A model generated the notes under the pieces. The model was given only the letters and a program-made list of their open reading frames with translations, was not told where the DNA came from and did no database searches. Source: Flavobacteriales bacterium UBA7382 (GTDB taxonomy: Bacteria; Bacteroidota; Bacteroidia; Flavobacteriales_D; Sanyastnellaceae). Taken from it: 25,133 bases of DNA. The DNA lies in assembly GCA_002469765.1 (NCBI GenBank), contig DKNS01000167.1, forward strand, positions 1 through 25,133, given 5' to 3'. Of the stretch, positions 7,627-15,386 are shown piece by piece (the stretch's first letter is position 1; each line of letters starts with the position of its first letter). The translations under genes and the position numbers were made by a program.

Positions 7627-8336
7627 CCCTTGCACCCTTGTTTTTCGACCTTGACCACACTTTGTGGGATTTTGAAACCAATTCCAGACTCGCGCTCGGT
7701 CAAGGCTTCAGCGACCTTGAATTGACATCCTTGGGCGTGGAGGATTTGTCCACTTGGATTAGACATTATGAAGCAGCCAATGACCATTGCTGGGCCGAGT
7801 TCAGGGCAGGCAGGATGGACAAGGCGACATTGCGGGGCAAGAGGTTTGAATTGGCCTTGGAAGCTTGTCTTGCAGCGTGTCCTGAAGGCCTGCCTGCGCA
7901 GTTAGGAGAACATTACTTGGCGCACAGCCCCTATCAAAAGGCACTCATTCCAGGAACGATGGAAGTGCTTCAGGCGCTGCAAGATCGTGGACACCGGATG
8001 TGGGTGCTGACGAATGGGTTTGACGAGGTCCAGCATTTGAAAATGGACAACTGCAACTTGACGCCGTTTTTCGAAGGGGTCTACACCAGCGACGCCTTGG
8101 AGGTCAAAAAACCCAACCCCCAAGCGTACCACTTTGCGGCTGAACGTGCCGGATTGTCGACCCGGGAATTCGAGTCAGTGGTGATGGTGGGCGACAGCCT
8201 GGAAAGCGACGTCCTGGGGGCACAGAAAGTGGGGTGGCGCGGGGTTCACTTTGCGCCCTTAGGAGAGCGTCATCCTGAAGCTTGGCGAACCATTCAATCC
8301 CTTCCGGAGTTGCTTGAGTTGGAGCTCAAAGGCTGA
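7623..8336 (+). CDS. yjjG: YjjG-like HAD-family nucleotidase
   Basis: A 237-residue haloacid dehalogenase-type phosphatase. In the YjjG subfamily the substrates are pyrimidine nucleoside monophosphates, including damaged ones, which the enzyme keeps out of DNA. All four HAD motifs are present: FFDLDHTLWDFE with nucleophile Asp9 and Asp11; LTNG; the Lys in VKKPNPQAYHFA; and VMVGDSLESDVLG. DLDHTLWDFE is characteristic of YjjG. The ATG at 7623 overlaps the preceding stop (ATGA); the frame is open 30 codons upstream but that part lies inside the membrane-protein gene. The next gene starts 14 nt after its stop. Confidence 0.88.
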   Translation: MTLAPLFFDLDHTLWDFETNSRLALGQGFSDLELTSLGVEDLSTWIRHYEAANDHCWAEFRAGRMDKATLRGKRFELALEACLAACPEGLPAQLGEHYLAHSPYQKALIPGTMEVLQALQDRGHRMWVLTNGFDEVQHLKMDNCNLTPFFEGVYTSDALEVKKPNPQAYHFAAERAGLSTREFESVVMVGDSLESDVLGAQKVGWRGVHFAPLGERHPEAWRTIQSLPELLELELKG

Positions 8337-8350
8337 CGTACCTTCGGGTC

Positions 8351-8668
8351 ATGGCAGATCAAGATAAAAAGGGAAAGCTCAACATTGAGCTTCCAGAGGA
8401 GGTGGCCACGGGGGTATACGCCAACCTGGCCGTCATCACCCACAGCCCTGCAGAATTTGTGATGGATTTCATCCAAGTGATGCCGGGAATGCCCAAGGCC
8501 AAGGTTCGGAGTCGTGTCGTCATGTCGCCACACCATGTGAAACGTCTGCTGGGGGCACTGGCAGAAAACGTGCAGCGCTTTGAAAAACAGCACGGCCCCA
8601 TCCAAGATCACGGTCAAGAAGACCCAGGCATGCCCTTGCCTTACATGGGGCCTCAGGGTCAGGCCTGA
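8351..8668 (+). CDS. DUF3467 family protein
   Basis: A 105-residue protein of the DUF3467 family, widespread in Bacteroidota and of unknown function. Diagnostic segments are LNIELPEEVATGVYANLAVI, HSPAEFVMDFIQVMPG and RVVMSPHHVKRLLGALAENV. The C-terminal 25 residues are Gly/Pro/Gln-rich and probably disordered. It is the last gene of the radC-wecB run, and its stop codon lies inside the 3' end of the convergent dihydroorotase-like gene, a 10-bp tail-to-tail overlap with no terminator visible between them. Confidence 0.9.
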   Translation: MADQDKKGKLNIELPEEVATGVYANLAVITHSPAEFVMDFIQVMPGMPKAKVRSRVVMSPHHVKRLLGALAENVQRFEKQHGPIQDHGQEDPGMPLPYMGPQGQA

Positions 8669-9951
8669 GCCAACCAATGCTTGGTGCCGTGGATGACTCC
8701 ACGGACGGTGCACTTCAAACCCTCGGGCAGGGGCGGCGTGTTGGCCGCTTTGGTCGGCACTTCCACGTGATGTGAAGCTTCTGGGGCATGCCAAGTCAAG
8801 TCGGCCTTACCACCCACTGTGATGGGGGCAGGTGCAAGGCCCAAGACTTCACGCGGCCCTGCGGACCATGCGCGTACTGCAGCGTCATGGGCTTCAGTCT
8901 GGGTTGTCTCTTGTCTCAATCCGTGAAGGGTCAAAGCGAATGCGGACGACAGGCAGGCCATGCCGTTGGGGCTCAGCACAAATTCTACGTCGTGGTGCTC
9001 CAAATCTTCCGGTCGATGGTCGCTGACCACCATGTCGATGGTCCCGTCCAGCACACTCTTTCGCAGGGCTCTCCTGTCCGAAGCTGTTCTGAACGGAGCC
9101 AGTACTTTCAAGGTGCCATGGAAACCTCGCAGGTCTTCTTCGGTGTACACCAAATGTCCGGCTGTCGTGCCGCATGTCACGGCGAGGCCTTGCGCCTTGG
9201 CCTCTCGGATGAGGTCGACCGATTGGGCGGCGGTCACAATCGAAAAATGCAGTCGCCCGCCGGCGTGACGAAGCACCTCCAAATTGCGAGACACCCGAAG
9301 AACTTCGGCTTCCACTGGGATGCCCAGCAAGCCCATCTCTGTGCTCACCAATCCTTCGTGCATCACACCGCCGTGGTTCAAGTCGCTTTCCAAAGGCAAG
9401 TCCATCACTGTTTTGCCATGGGCCTTGGAGTATGTCAAAGCACGCTGCAACGCACTCACACGGTCCATGGGGACGTCGTCTGTGAAGGCCACGGCGCCAT
9501 GTTGCGCCATGTCGCTCATCTCAGACAATTGCTGGCCTTGGCCTTGTTCAGTCACACATCCCATGGGCAACACAACGGTTGGACAACCCGAAGCCTGGGC
9601 TTTGCTTCCTTTTGCCAGCAGGCTTTCCACGGCCATGGCGTGGTCCACCGGTGGGTGGGTTGAGGGCAGAAGGGCCACTTGGGTCATGCCAGCCGCTGCG
9701 GCGACCTTCAGTCCGTGGGCGAGGCCCTCCTTGGTTTCTTCCCCGGGTTCCCGGAAGTGGACTTGGCCATCCACCCAACCTTGGCTTACCACGCCACCAT
9801 TGGATTCAAGGACTTGGGCGGCAGGCACTTGGAGACTGGGGGCAATTTCGTCGATTCGCCCTTGGTCCACCAAGATGTCGACCACCTGGTCGTGCCACGG
9901 GCTGGAAGGATCCAGCACACGGAATTGTTTCAGGAGAAGAGCTTGTTCCAT
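8659..9951 (-). CDS. Dihydroorotase-like amidohydrolase with a degenerate metal site
   Basis: A 430-residue member of the dihydroorotase/PyrC branch of the amidohydrolase superfamily. The real enzyme closes carbamoyl-aspartate to dihydroorotate in pyrimidine synthesis. The fold signature is clear: DGQVHFREPGEETKEG (61-76), GMTQVALLPSTHPP, AKAQGLAVTCGTTAGHL and IDMVVSDHRPED. The metal-binding HxH is QxH (Gln63-Val-His65), the usual second His of the HxxH motif reads Ile in LHFSIVT, and PHHL reads AGHL. It may therefore be a non-catalytic PyrC'-type protein. The ATG at 9951 is chosen because it begins MEQALLLKQFRVLDP, the normal family N-terminus; the frame is open to 10077. It overlaps the BatA-like gene by 22 nt, implying co-translation. 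Confidence 0.85.
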   Translation of the reverse strand: MEQALLLKQFRVLDPSSPWHDQVVDILVDQGRIDEIAPSLQVPAAQVLESNGGVVSQGWVDGQVHFREPGEETKEGLAHGLKVAAAAGMTQVALLPSTHPPVDHAMAVESLLAKGSKAQASGCPTVVLPMGCVTEQGQGQQLSEMSDMAQHGAVAFTDDVPMDRVSALQRALTYSKAHGKTVMDLPLESDLNHGGVMHEGLVSTEMGLLGIPVEAEVLRVSRNLEVLRHAGGRLHFSIVTAAQSVDLIREAKAQGLAVTCGTTAGHLVYTEEDLRGFHGTLKVLAPFRTASDRRALRKSVLDGTIDMVVSDHRPEDLEHHDVEFVLSPNGMACLSSAFALTLHGLRQETTQTEAHDAAVRAWSAGPREVLGLAPAPITVGGKADLTWHAPEASHHVEVPTKAANTPPLPEGLKCTVRGVIHGTKHWLAQA

Positions 9952-11984
9952 CTGCGAAGGAGTAAAGTTTCGAAAGCCAAGGCCAACATGGCTGCGGCAA
10001 AAAAGTACCAAGCCAGTCGTTTGCCAGAGATGTGTTGTTCCACCAAGGTTCGGATTTGGCTTTCCGGCTGGGTCCAAATCTGGACTTCTGGCCAGCGCAA
10101 GGAGGCGGTGCGTTCACGCCAGGCTTCCACATCCCAAACCACCAGGTTGGATTCTTCAGGGGAGTGGTTGAGCCCGAATGCAGCGAGCGCCGAGTCGTTG
10201 CGCAGCACGGTGTACCCGCCTGGCTCGGTCAAGGCGTCGCCCCAGCGCAAAGACGTGCCTCGTGTGGTGCTTCTGGGCTCTGGTACAATCTGAACGTCGT
10301 CCGCGCCCACAATGCGCCAAACGTTGTCCCGACCGAGGTTGCCGTTGTCGCTTTGCTCTCCCGTTTGCCGTGGGACTGTCAACGCCTCGGTGTCGCCCAA
10401 CCTTTGAGCAAGGGCTGAACGTGTGCGCGCAGACTCTGCCACCCTCAAAAGCGTGGGCACGAAGAGCCCGTGCCGCGTGAAATTCCCAGTCTCCAGACAG
10501 GTGCCGAGCAAGTAAAGATCTCCACCTTCTTTTGAGGGGATGCGGGTCAAATAAGGCAGTCCGTTTGCAGCTGTGGCAAGCACTTCTTCTTGGGCCCTTG
10601 GACGCCTGTTGAGGATGCGGTCGTAGGTGGGCCAATCCACACGAGAGGGCACGCTTCGGAAGACGGGCTGGAACAAAGGATGGGACCATTGGACGTCGGT
10701 CACACGACCTTCCCCTCGAACCCACGTTGCGTCTTCCGCAACCCAAGAAGTGCCGCGGGCCATGCTGTCTGGCAACACCATCACGGTCCCACCAAGCGAC
10801 ATGAATTCCCTCACAAGAGAAACGGACCCGCGGGACGGCGATTCAATGGCGTGCACGACCAGGAGGTCATAACCCATCAATGCTGGGGAAGCGGGCAAGG
10901 ATTGCACCCAATCCACTTCGACCAGGCCGTTGGAGGACTCAAACGCCTGTTGAACCGATTTGGTGGTCCTCTCGGACAAGGGGATGCCGGACCAATGCAG
11001 TGCTTTCACCCCGGAAGACACATTGTACCCCACATGGTGAACGTCGTCGAAGGACACCGGGGCATCGTCGATATGGACTTCAACCAGGTGTGGTCCAGGT
11101 GCGCCGTGGGTGAAGCGCAACACCGTGTCGGTGGGCATGCCGGGAACCACGTTGAACGACCCCAAGGCTTCAGCCACGCCGTCCACGCGCAGTTGCAAGG
11201 GCAGACCGTCCACTCCGTCGAGTGCGTCGTGGCCTATTCGCACGTGCAATTCAGCTTCTCGGTTGGGGAGGGCCAACGGCGTTTCAAACCACACCGAATC
11301 CACCCACAAATTGGTCGAAGGGTTGGCTTGAACTGGGAGCAAGTGCCACGACACGGTGGAATCCGGCATCGCCATGGCCTCCACCTCGTGGCTGCTTTCC
11401 TGCACGTCGCTGATCCAAAAAGCCTTCTTCGAAGCGGCATCGGCCCGTGCCAATTGGTCCAGGGACCTTTCCATCACGGCTTCAAGTCCTGGGCTGTGGG
11501 AGGAAAGTTGGATGGAGGCGATGCGTTCAAGGGCTTCGGGCTGCGTCAAAAACCGTTGGTCTTGACCTTGAAAGCCGCTCGTGAAGACATGGAACAAATC
11601 GGTTTCTGCGAATGACTCCACCAACGCGTTGCCTTTGCCTTTGGCTTCTTGAACCAGCGGAGCGGATTCGCCCGCCGCCATCATGGAGGGACTTGTGTCG
11701 ATGTAGATGGACACGGCATTTCGACCTGGCTCGCCAACGTTGGATTCTGGCGTCAACATGGGGTCTGCGAAGCCCAAGATCAAGCAACCAAATGCCAGAA
11801 GCCGCGCCAGAAGAATCAACAAGTTTCGCAGCCTGTGCCTTGAGCGGGTCTCCTTTTGGACGTCTCGAAGGAAGGCTACGTTGGAGAAGGCGATGCGTTT
11901 GAACCGCCGAAGTTGAAGCAAATGCAAGGCCACAGGAATGGCGAGCGCAAGCAAACCCCAGAGTATATCAGGACGACCCCACAC
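9930..11984 (-). CDS. BatA N-terminal-domain / VWA-like membrane protein
   Basis: A 684-residue protein with the N-terminal double-membrane-helix domain of BatA/aerotolerance proteins: PDILWGLLALAIPVALHLLQLRRFKR (two-part motif, 5-30) and a second helix at about 55-73. A von Willebrand factor A-like region follows, with a MIDAS-type IDTSPS (95-100), then a large predicted periplasmic part and a C-terminal membrane helix (about 660-678) before RRWNKLFS. The family role is unclear; it is probably envelope-associated. The start is GTG at 11984, since the frame upstream has no other start and the family begins just before this point. It is divergent from the TIGR02757 gene across only 29 bp. A near-consensus box TAAATTCG at 11997-11990 would make its message almost leaderless. 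Confidence 0.87.
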   Translation of the reverse strand: MWGRPDILWGLLALAIPVALHLLQLRRFKRIAFSNVAFLRDVQKETRSRHRLRNLLILLARLLAFGCLILGFADPMLTPESNVGEPGRNAVSIYIDTSPSMMAAGESAPLVQEAKGKGNALVESFAETDLFHVFTSGFQGQDQRFLTQPEALERIASIQLSSHSPGLEAVMERSLDQLARADAASKKAFWISDVQESSHEVEAMAMPDSTVSWHLLPVQANPSTNLWVDSVWFETPLALPNREAELHVRIGHDALDGVDGLPLQLRVDGVAEALGSFNVVPGMPTDTVLRFTHGAPGPHLVEVHIDDAPVSFDDVHHVGYNVSSGVKALHWSGIPLSERTTKSVQQAFESSNGLVEVDWVQSLPASPALMGYDLLVVHAIESPSRGSVSLVREFMSLGGTVMVLPDSMARGTSWVAEDATWVRGEGRVTDVQWSHPLFQPVFRSVPSRVDWPTYDRILNRRPRAQEEVLATAANGLPYLTRIPSKEGGDLYLLGTCLETGNFTRHGLFVPTLLRVAESARTRSALAQRLGDTEALTVPRQTGEQSDNGNLGRDNVWRIVGADDVQIVPEPRSTTRGTSLRWGDALTEPGGYTVLRNDSALAAFGLNHSPEESNLVVWDVEAWRERTASLRWPEVQIWTQPESQIRTLVEQHISGKRLAWYFFAAAMLALAFETLLLRRWNKLFS

Positions 11985-12013
11985 AGACGCGAATTTAGCC
12001 CGATTTTTGTCGC

Positions 12014-12793
12014 ATGACCCAAGGGGAACTCAAGGACTTTTTGTGGGAGAAAGCAGAAGAATATGAGGCGCCGGATTTCATCCCGCACGACCCCCTCTCT
12101 GTCCCGCATCGATTCACGCGTCGTGAGGACGTCGAAGTGGCGGCATTTCTGGCTGCGACGTTGGCATGGGGAAACCGTGTGTCCATCCTCAAGAGCTTGG
12201 ACAAGTTGATGATGCGCATGGACCATGCGCCTGGTCAATTCGTGCTGGAGCACGAAGAAGTGGACTTGAAGGTGTTTGACGGGTTCGTGCACAGGACATT
12301 TCAAGCGGAAGATGCACGTGGGTTCATGAGGTCCTTGCGAAGTTTGATGGAAAAGCACGGCAGCTTGGAGTGCGCGTTTCAACACCACGCGCCTGAAGGC
12401 GATGGCCCAATGGCCATCAAGCCGATGTTGTCCGGATTTCACCGCGCATTCATGGCCCAGCCTGGAGTGTCCTCGCGCACCAAAAAGCATGTGGCCAACC
12501 CTGAGGCGGGATCTGCAGCCAAGCGCCTCAACATGTTCCTCCGTTGGATGGTTCGGCCTTCCACAAGGGGGGTGGATTTGGGTTTGTGGACTTCTTTCAA
12601 GCCTCAGGATTTGCACATTCCGTTGGATGTGCACACAAGCAATGTGGGGCGGAAGCTGGGACTGCTGCAGCGCAAGGCCAACGACTGGCGGGCGGTGGAC
12701 GAGTTGACGGCGGCCTTGAGAGAAATTGACCCCGAAGACCCAGTGCGGCTGGATTTTGCGCTCTTTGGGTTGGGGGCGATGGAAGGATTTTGA
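12014..12793 (+). CDS. TIGR02757 family protein
   Basis: A 259-residue protein of the TIGR02757 (DUF2400) family, common in Bacteroidota and of unknown function. Recognisable segments are DPLSVPHRFTRREDVEVAAF, LAATLAWGNR, GSAAKRLNMFLRWMVR and QDLHIPLDVHTSNVGRKLG. The length is normal. The arrangement of helices, with a DVH segment near the C-terminus, recalls helix-hairpin-helix DNA glycosylases, but I cannot show this from the sequence alone. It begins 29 bp from the divergent BatA-like gene and its stop is 10 nt before the GTG of the MnmD-NUDIX gene, so the two are probably co-transcribed. Confidence 0.9.
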   Translation: MTQGELKDFLWEKAEEYEAPDFIPHDPLSVPHRFTRREDVEVAAFLAATLAWGNRVSILKSLDKLMMRMDHAPGQFVLEHEEVDLKVFDGFVHRTFQAEDARGFMRSLRSLMEKHGSLECAFQHHAPEGDGPMAIKPMLSGFHRAFMAQPGVSSRTKKHVANPEAGSAAKRLNMFLRWMVRPSTRGVDLGLWTSFKPQDLHIPLDVHTSNVGRKLGLLQRKANDWRAVDELTAALREIDPEDPVRLDFALFGLGAMEGF

Positions 12794-12803
12794 CCTTTGC
12801 AGA

Positions 12804-13916
12804 GTGAAGTTGCGCGAGACCAAAGACGGAAGCTACACCCTCCACAACCCGGAGCTGGATGTGTTTTATCACAGCGTCCACGGCGCGTGGGCGGAAACGC
12901 AACACGTGTTTGGGGCGATGGGGTTGGACGAAGCTTTCGCACGTCGCCCTGACGGTTCCATCCACATCTTGGAGGTGGGCCTCGGAACGGGACTCAATGT
13001 TTTGGACGCTTGGGTGCGCGCCAAGGCTGTGAATCGACAGGTGATTGTTCATAGCCTCGAACCCAATCCCTTGAGCTGGGCAGATGTGGAGCCGCTTGGT
13101 CATGCCGCACTTGCCCAGGTTCCTGAGGAGGTGGTCAAGAACATTGTGGCTGGACGCCATGTCGACGGCCACTTGGATTTCACGAGAATCGACGCCGGTG
13201 TCATGGCAGCAGCACTCGAAGAGGAGTGGGCCGATGTGGTGTACTTCGACGCTTTTGCCCCCGCTGCACAGCCGGAGATGTGGTCCGTTCCTGTCATGGA
13301 TCGGATGAGGTGGGCGCTCAAGCCTGGCGGTCAATTGGTGACATACTGCGCCAAGGGAGACGTGCGTCGAACCATGGAAGAGGCGGGCTTTCAGGTGGAC
13401 CGAATTCCTGGCCCGCCTGGCAAGAGGGAGATGTTGCGTGCCACCAAAGTGGCGCGCCCTCAAGGGCGCTTCAATGTCCGTGCATACATGGTGGTGGTGC
13501 AGGATGGAAGGGTCCTGGTCTCCTATGAAAGGCTGCCCATGGGCGGCGTCATGAAATTCCCTGGCGGAGGTGTGGAGTGGGGCGAAGGCCCGGTCGCTGC
13601 CATCCGACGGGAAGCCTTGGAGGAATTGGGGCAATCGGTTACGGTGAATGCGTTGTTGCACGTCAGCCGAAAGGCCCACATCAGTTCATTTGATGACAAC
13701 CAACAAGTTTTGGCCATTCATCACCTCACCCAGTTGGATGGGCCGGTTCGGTTTGAGGACGAAGGCACTCTGGAAGACGTGTTTGGCAAGGGCGTGCCCA
13801 TGATGGACCAAAAGCTTGGCTGGCGCGAGGTTGACACATTGCAGCCGCAGGACTTTCACTTCGCTTCGGACCGAGAGGCGTGGGGGGCATGGCTGGCACG
13901 CCGCGCCGCCAAATGA
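12804..13916 (+). CDS. mnmD: MnmD tRNA methyltransferase fused to a NUDIX domain
   Basis: A 370-residue, two-domain protein in one uninterrupted frame. Residues 1-215 are MnmD (DUF752), the SAM-dependent enzyme that methylates nm5s2U to mnm5s2U at the tRNA wobble position: YHSVHGAWAETQHVF (22-36), SAM site LEVGLGTGLN (56-65), YFDAFAPAAQPEMW (147-160) and GKREMLRATK, where free-standing MnmD proteins end. Residues 222-370 form a NUDIX hydrolase domain with a complete box, Gly255-x5-Glu261-x7-Arg269-Glu270, then Glu273-Glu274 and Gly276. GTG at 12804 is chosen because it gives the family start VKLRETKDGSYTLHNPELD; a TTG at 12726 would overlap the previous gene by 68 bp. The NUDIX substrate is unknown. 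Confidence 0.9.
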   Translation: MKLRETKDGSYTLHNPELDVFYHSVHGAWAETQHVFGAMGLDEAFARRPDGSIHILEVGLGTGLNVLDAWVRAKAVNRQVIVHSLEPNPLSWADVEPLGHAALAQVPEEVVKNIVAGRHVDGHLDFTRIDAGVMAAALEEEWADVVYFDAFAPAAQPEMWSVPVMDRMRWALKPGGQLVTYCAKGDVRRTMEEAGFQVDRIPGPPGKREMLRATKVARPQGRFNVRAYMVVVQDGRVLVSYERLPMGGVMKFPGGGVEWGEGPVAAIRREALEELGQSVTVNALLHVSRKAHISSFDDNQQVLAIHHLTQLDGPVRFEDEGTLEDVFGKGVPMMDQKLGWREVDTLQPQDFHFASDREAWGAWLARRAAK

Positions 13917-13937
13917 TGATGGCCCTCCCCCCGAAGT

Positions 13938-14519
13938 TCAACCGAGCAGCCCCCAACGTTGCTCCACGCAATCGTCGATGCGTCTGCACAGTTGCTCTGG
14001 GGTGAACGTTCGCCATCCGAGCTCGTTCAATTCCCCACCCAACACAAAGTAGGAATCGAGGTCGATGGCTTGCATATCCGCCAAGACGTGGTCGCGAAAA
14101 TTGAGCAGGGCGATCCATCCGTCGTCTTCCACGAGTTCGTCGAACCACTCCTCGTAGTACGCGTCGTCGCTGTGGTGGAAATTGAGGACGTTCTCACCAA
14201 TCAACACAAACTTGGTCACCCCACCTGCCATCAAAGGGTCGATGACTTCTCGCTTCAGCAGCATGATGTCGTTGAACAAACAGTCGTTCCATTCGCCGAT
14301 GAATTCCAGAATGGCGTACCCTTCGTCGTAATCCGCATAAAGGACCTTCGTGTAGAGCGTTTGGCTTCCGAATTCATCCCATTGGGGGTGGATGAAGTGG
14401 TTGTAGACCTTGAGGTGATACGCAAACTCGTTGTACACCCGGTCGTAAAATGGACTTTGGGGGTCTTGGCTGGCCACGTAGTGGTTGCGCCAGGCGTAGT
14501 AGGGTTCAAGAGCGTGCAT
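13938..14519 (-). CDS. Conserved hypothetical protein, last gene of the murQ operon
   Basis: A 193-residue acidic, Trp/Tyr-rich soluble protein. I recognise close relatives only as unnamed Bacteroidota proteins; I know of no assigned domain. Conserved-looking segments are EPYYAWRNHYVASQD, IHPQWDEFGSQTLYTKVLYA, EFIGEWNDCLFNDIMLLKRE, VTKFVLIGENVLNFHHSDD and YYEEWFDELVEDDGWIALLN. There is no signal peptide and no membrane helix. It starts 3 nt after the murQ stop, so it is almost certainly translated with murQ, and it ends 21 bp from the convergent MnmD-NUDIX gene. No function is proposed. Confidence 0.82.
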   Translation of the reverse strand: MHALEPYYAWRNHYVASQDPQSPFYDRVYNEFAYHLKVYNHFIHPQWDEFGSQTLYTKVLYADYDEGYAILEFIGEWNDCLFNDIMLLKREVIDPLMAGGVTKFVLIGENVLNFHHSDDAYYEEWFDELVEDDGWIALLNFRDHVLADMQAIDLDSYFVLGGELNELGWRTFTPEQLCRRIDDCVEQRWGLLG

Positions 14520-14522
14520 GGA

Positions 14523-15347
14523 TCAGTCCTTGTGGGCCGTCACGGCGGCGCGCACGCTGCCGTGAGACAACAAAAGCGACCGGGCTTTGTCCATGTTCAA
14601 TCCAGTGGCATCGGCGACCATTCTGGAGCCACGCTCGACCAACTTGGCGTTGGAAAGCTGCATGTCCACCATTCGATTTCCTTGCACGTGACCGAGTCGA
14701 ATCATCGCCGCCGTCGTGAGCCTGTTGAGGATGAGTTTGGTGGCTGTTCCCGCTTTCATGCGCGTGGAACCCGTCACGAATTCAGGCCCTGTGACCGCCA
14801 CAACCGGGTGGTCGCATGCCTCGACAACAAGGCTGTCAGGGTTGCACGTGATGCATCCGGTGAGCAGGCCATGCGCCCTGGCCTTGTTCAGGGCCCCCAC
14901 CACGTAGGGGGTTCGCCCACTGGCGGCAATCCCCACCACGGAGTCGTGCTCAGTCACGTTGTGCGTTTCCAAGTCTCGCCAACCTTGTTCTTCGTCGTCT
15001 TCCGCCCCTTCGACGGCGCGGCGGATGGCCGTGTCTCCGCCTGCCATGATGCCGACCACCACGCCATGGGGAACCCCAAATGTTGGCGGACATTCACTCG
15101 CGTCGACCACCCCCAATCGGCCGCTGGTGCCTGCTCCCACGTAGAACAGCCGTCCGCCTTGGGCCATGCGCGAGATCAAAGCCTCAACCAACCCCGCCAG
15201 CGCAGGCATGGCTTGTGCCACCGCAGGTTGCACGTCTTGGTCCACTTCGTGCATGGCGCTCAAGAGTTCTTGAACGTCCATGTTCTGGAGGTTGTCGAAC
15301 GCCCCAGCTTGTTCTGTGGGGGGCAGCATGTTGGAATCTGAAGCCAT
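14523..15347 (-). CDS. murQ: N-acetylmuramic acid 6-phosphate etherase
   Basis: A 274-residue cytoplasmic lyase that cleaves the lactyl ether of MurNAc-6-P to give GlcNAc-6-P and D-lactate, a step of peptidoglycan recycling. The SIS-domain signature YVGAGTSGRLGVVDASECPP (69-88) is complete, including the catalytic Glu85; a second Glu at 116 in EGAEDD has the right spacing for the E. coli pair Glu83/Glu114. TGSTRMKAGTATKLILN is also typical. ATG at 15347 is chosen over a TTG at 15365 because it gives a normal N-terminus ahead of FDNLQNMDVQELL. The aroE stop lies 39 bp upstream and the hypothetical gene starts 3 nt downstream. Confidence 0.95.
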   Translation of the reverse strand: MASDSNMLPPTEQAGAFDNLQNMDVQELLSAMHEVDQDVQPAVAQAMPALAGLVEALISRMAQGGRLFYVGAGTSGRLGVVDASECPPTFGVPHGVVVGIMAGGDTAIRRAVEGAEDDEEQGWRDLETHNVTEHDSVVGIAASGRTPYVVGALNKARAHGLLTGCITCNPDSLVVEACDHPVVAVTGPEFVTGSTRMKAGTATKLILNRLTTAAMIRLGHVQGNRMVDMQLSNAKLVERGSRMVADATGLNMDKARSLLLSHGSVRAAVTAHKD

Positions 15348-15386
15348 GGTTGGGGTCTCTCTCAAAAGTACAGCGAAGCGCCAAGG

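Noticed and set aside
2..8668. CRISPR array or direct repeats, prompted by the repetitive FG-GAP coding region
   Set aside because: The repetition follows protein repeats with varied codons and irregular spacing; there are no identical repeats with spacers.
9284..10171. Plus-strand open frame opposite the dihydroorotase-like gene
   Set aside because: Its composition is low-complexity Ser/Trp/Pro and it has no family features; the minus-strand protein is clearly real.
12726..12803. Longer N-terminus for the MnmD-NUDIX protein from the TTG at 12726
   Set aside because: It would overlap the TIGR02757 gene by 68 bp and adds 26 residues that MnmD proteins lack; the GTG at 12804 gives the normal family start.
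13959..15341. Open frame of 460 codons on the plus strand opposite the murQ operon end
   Set aside because: It is an antisense shadow spanning two well-supported genes and has no motif.
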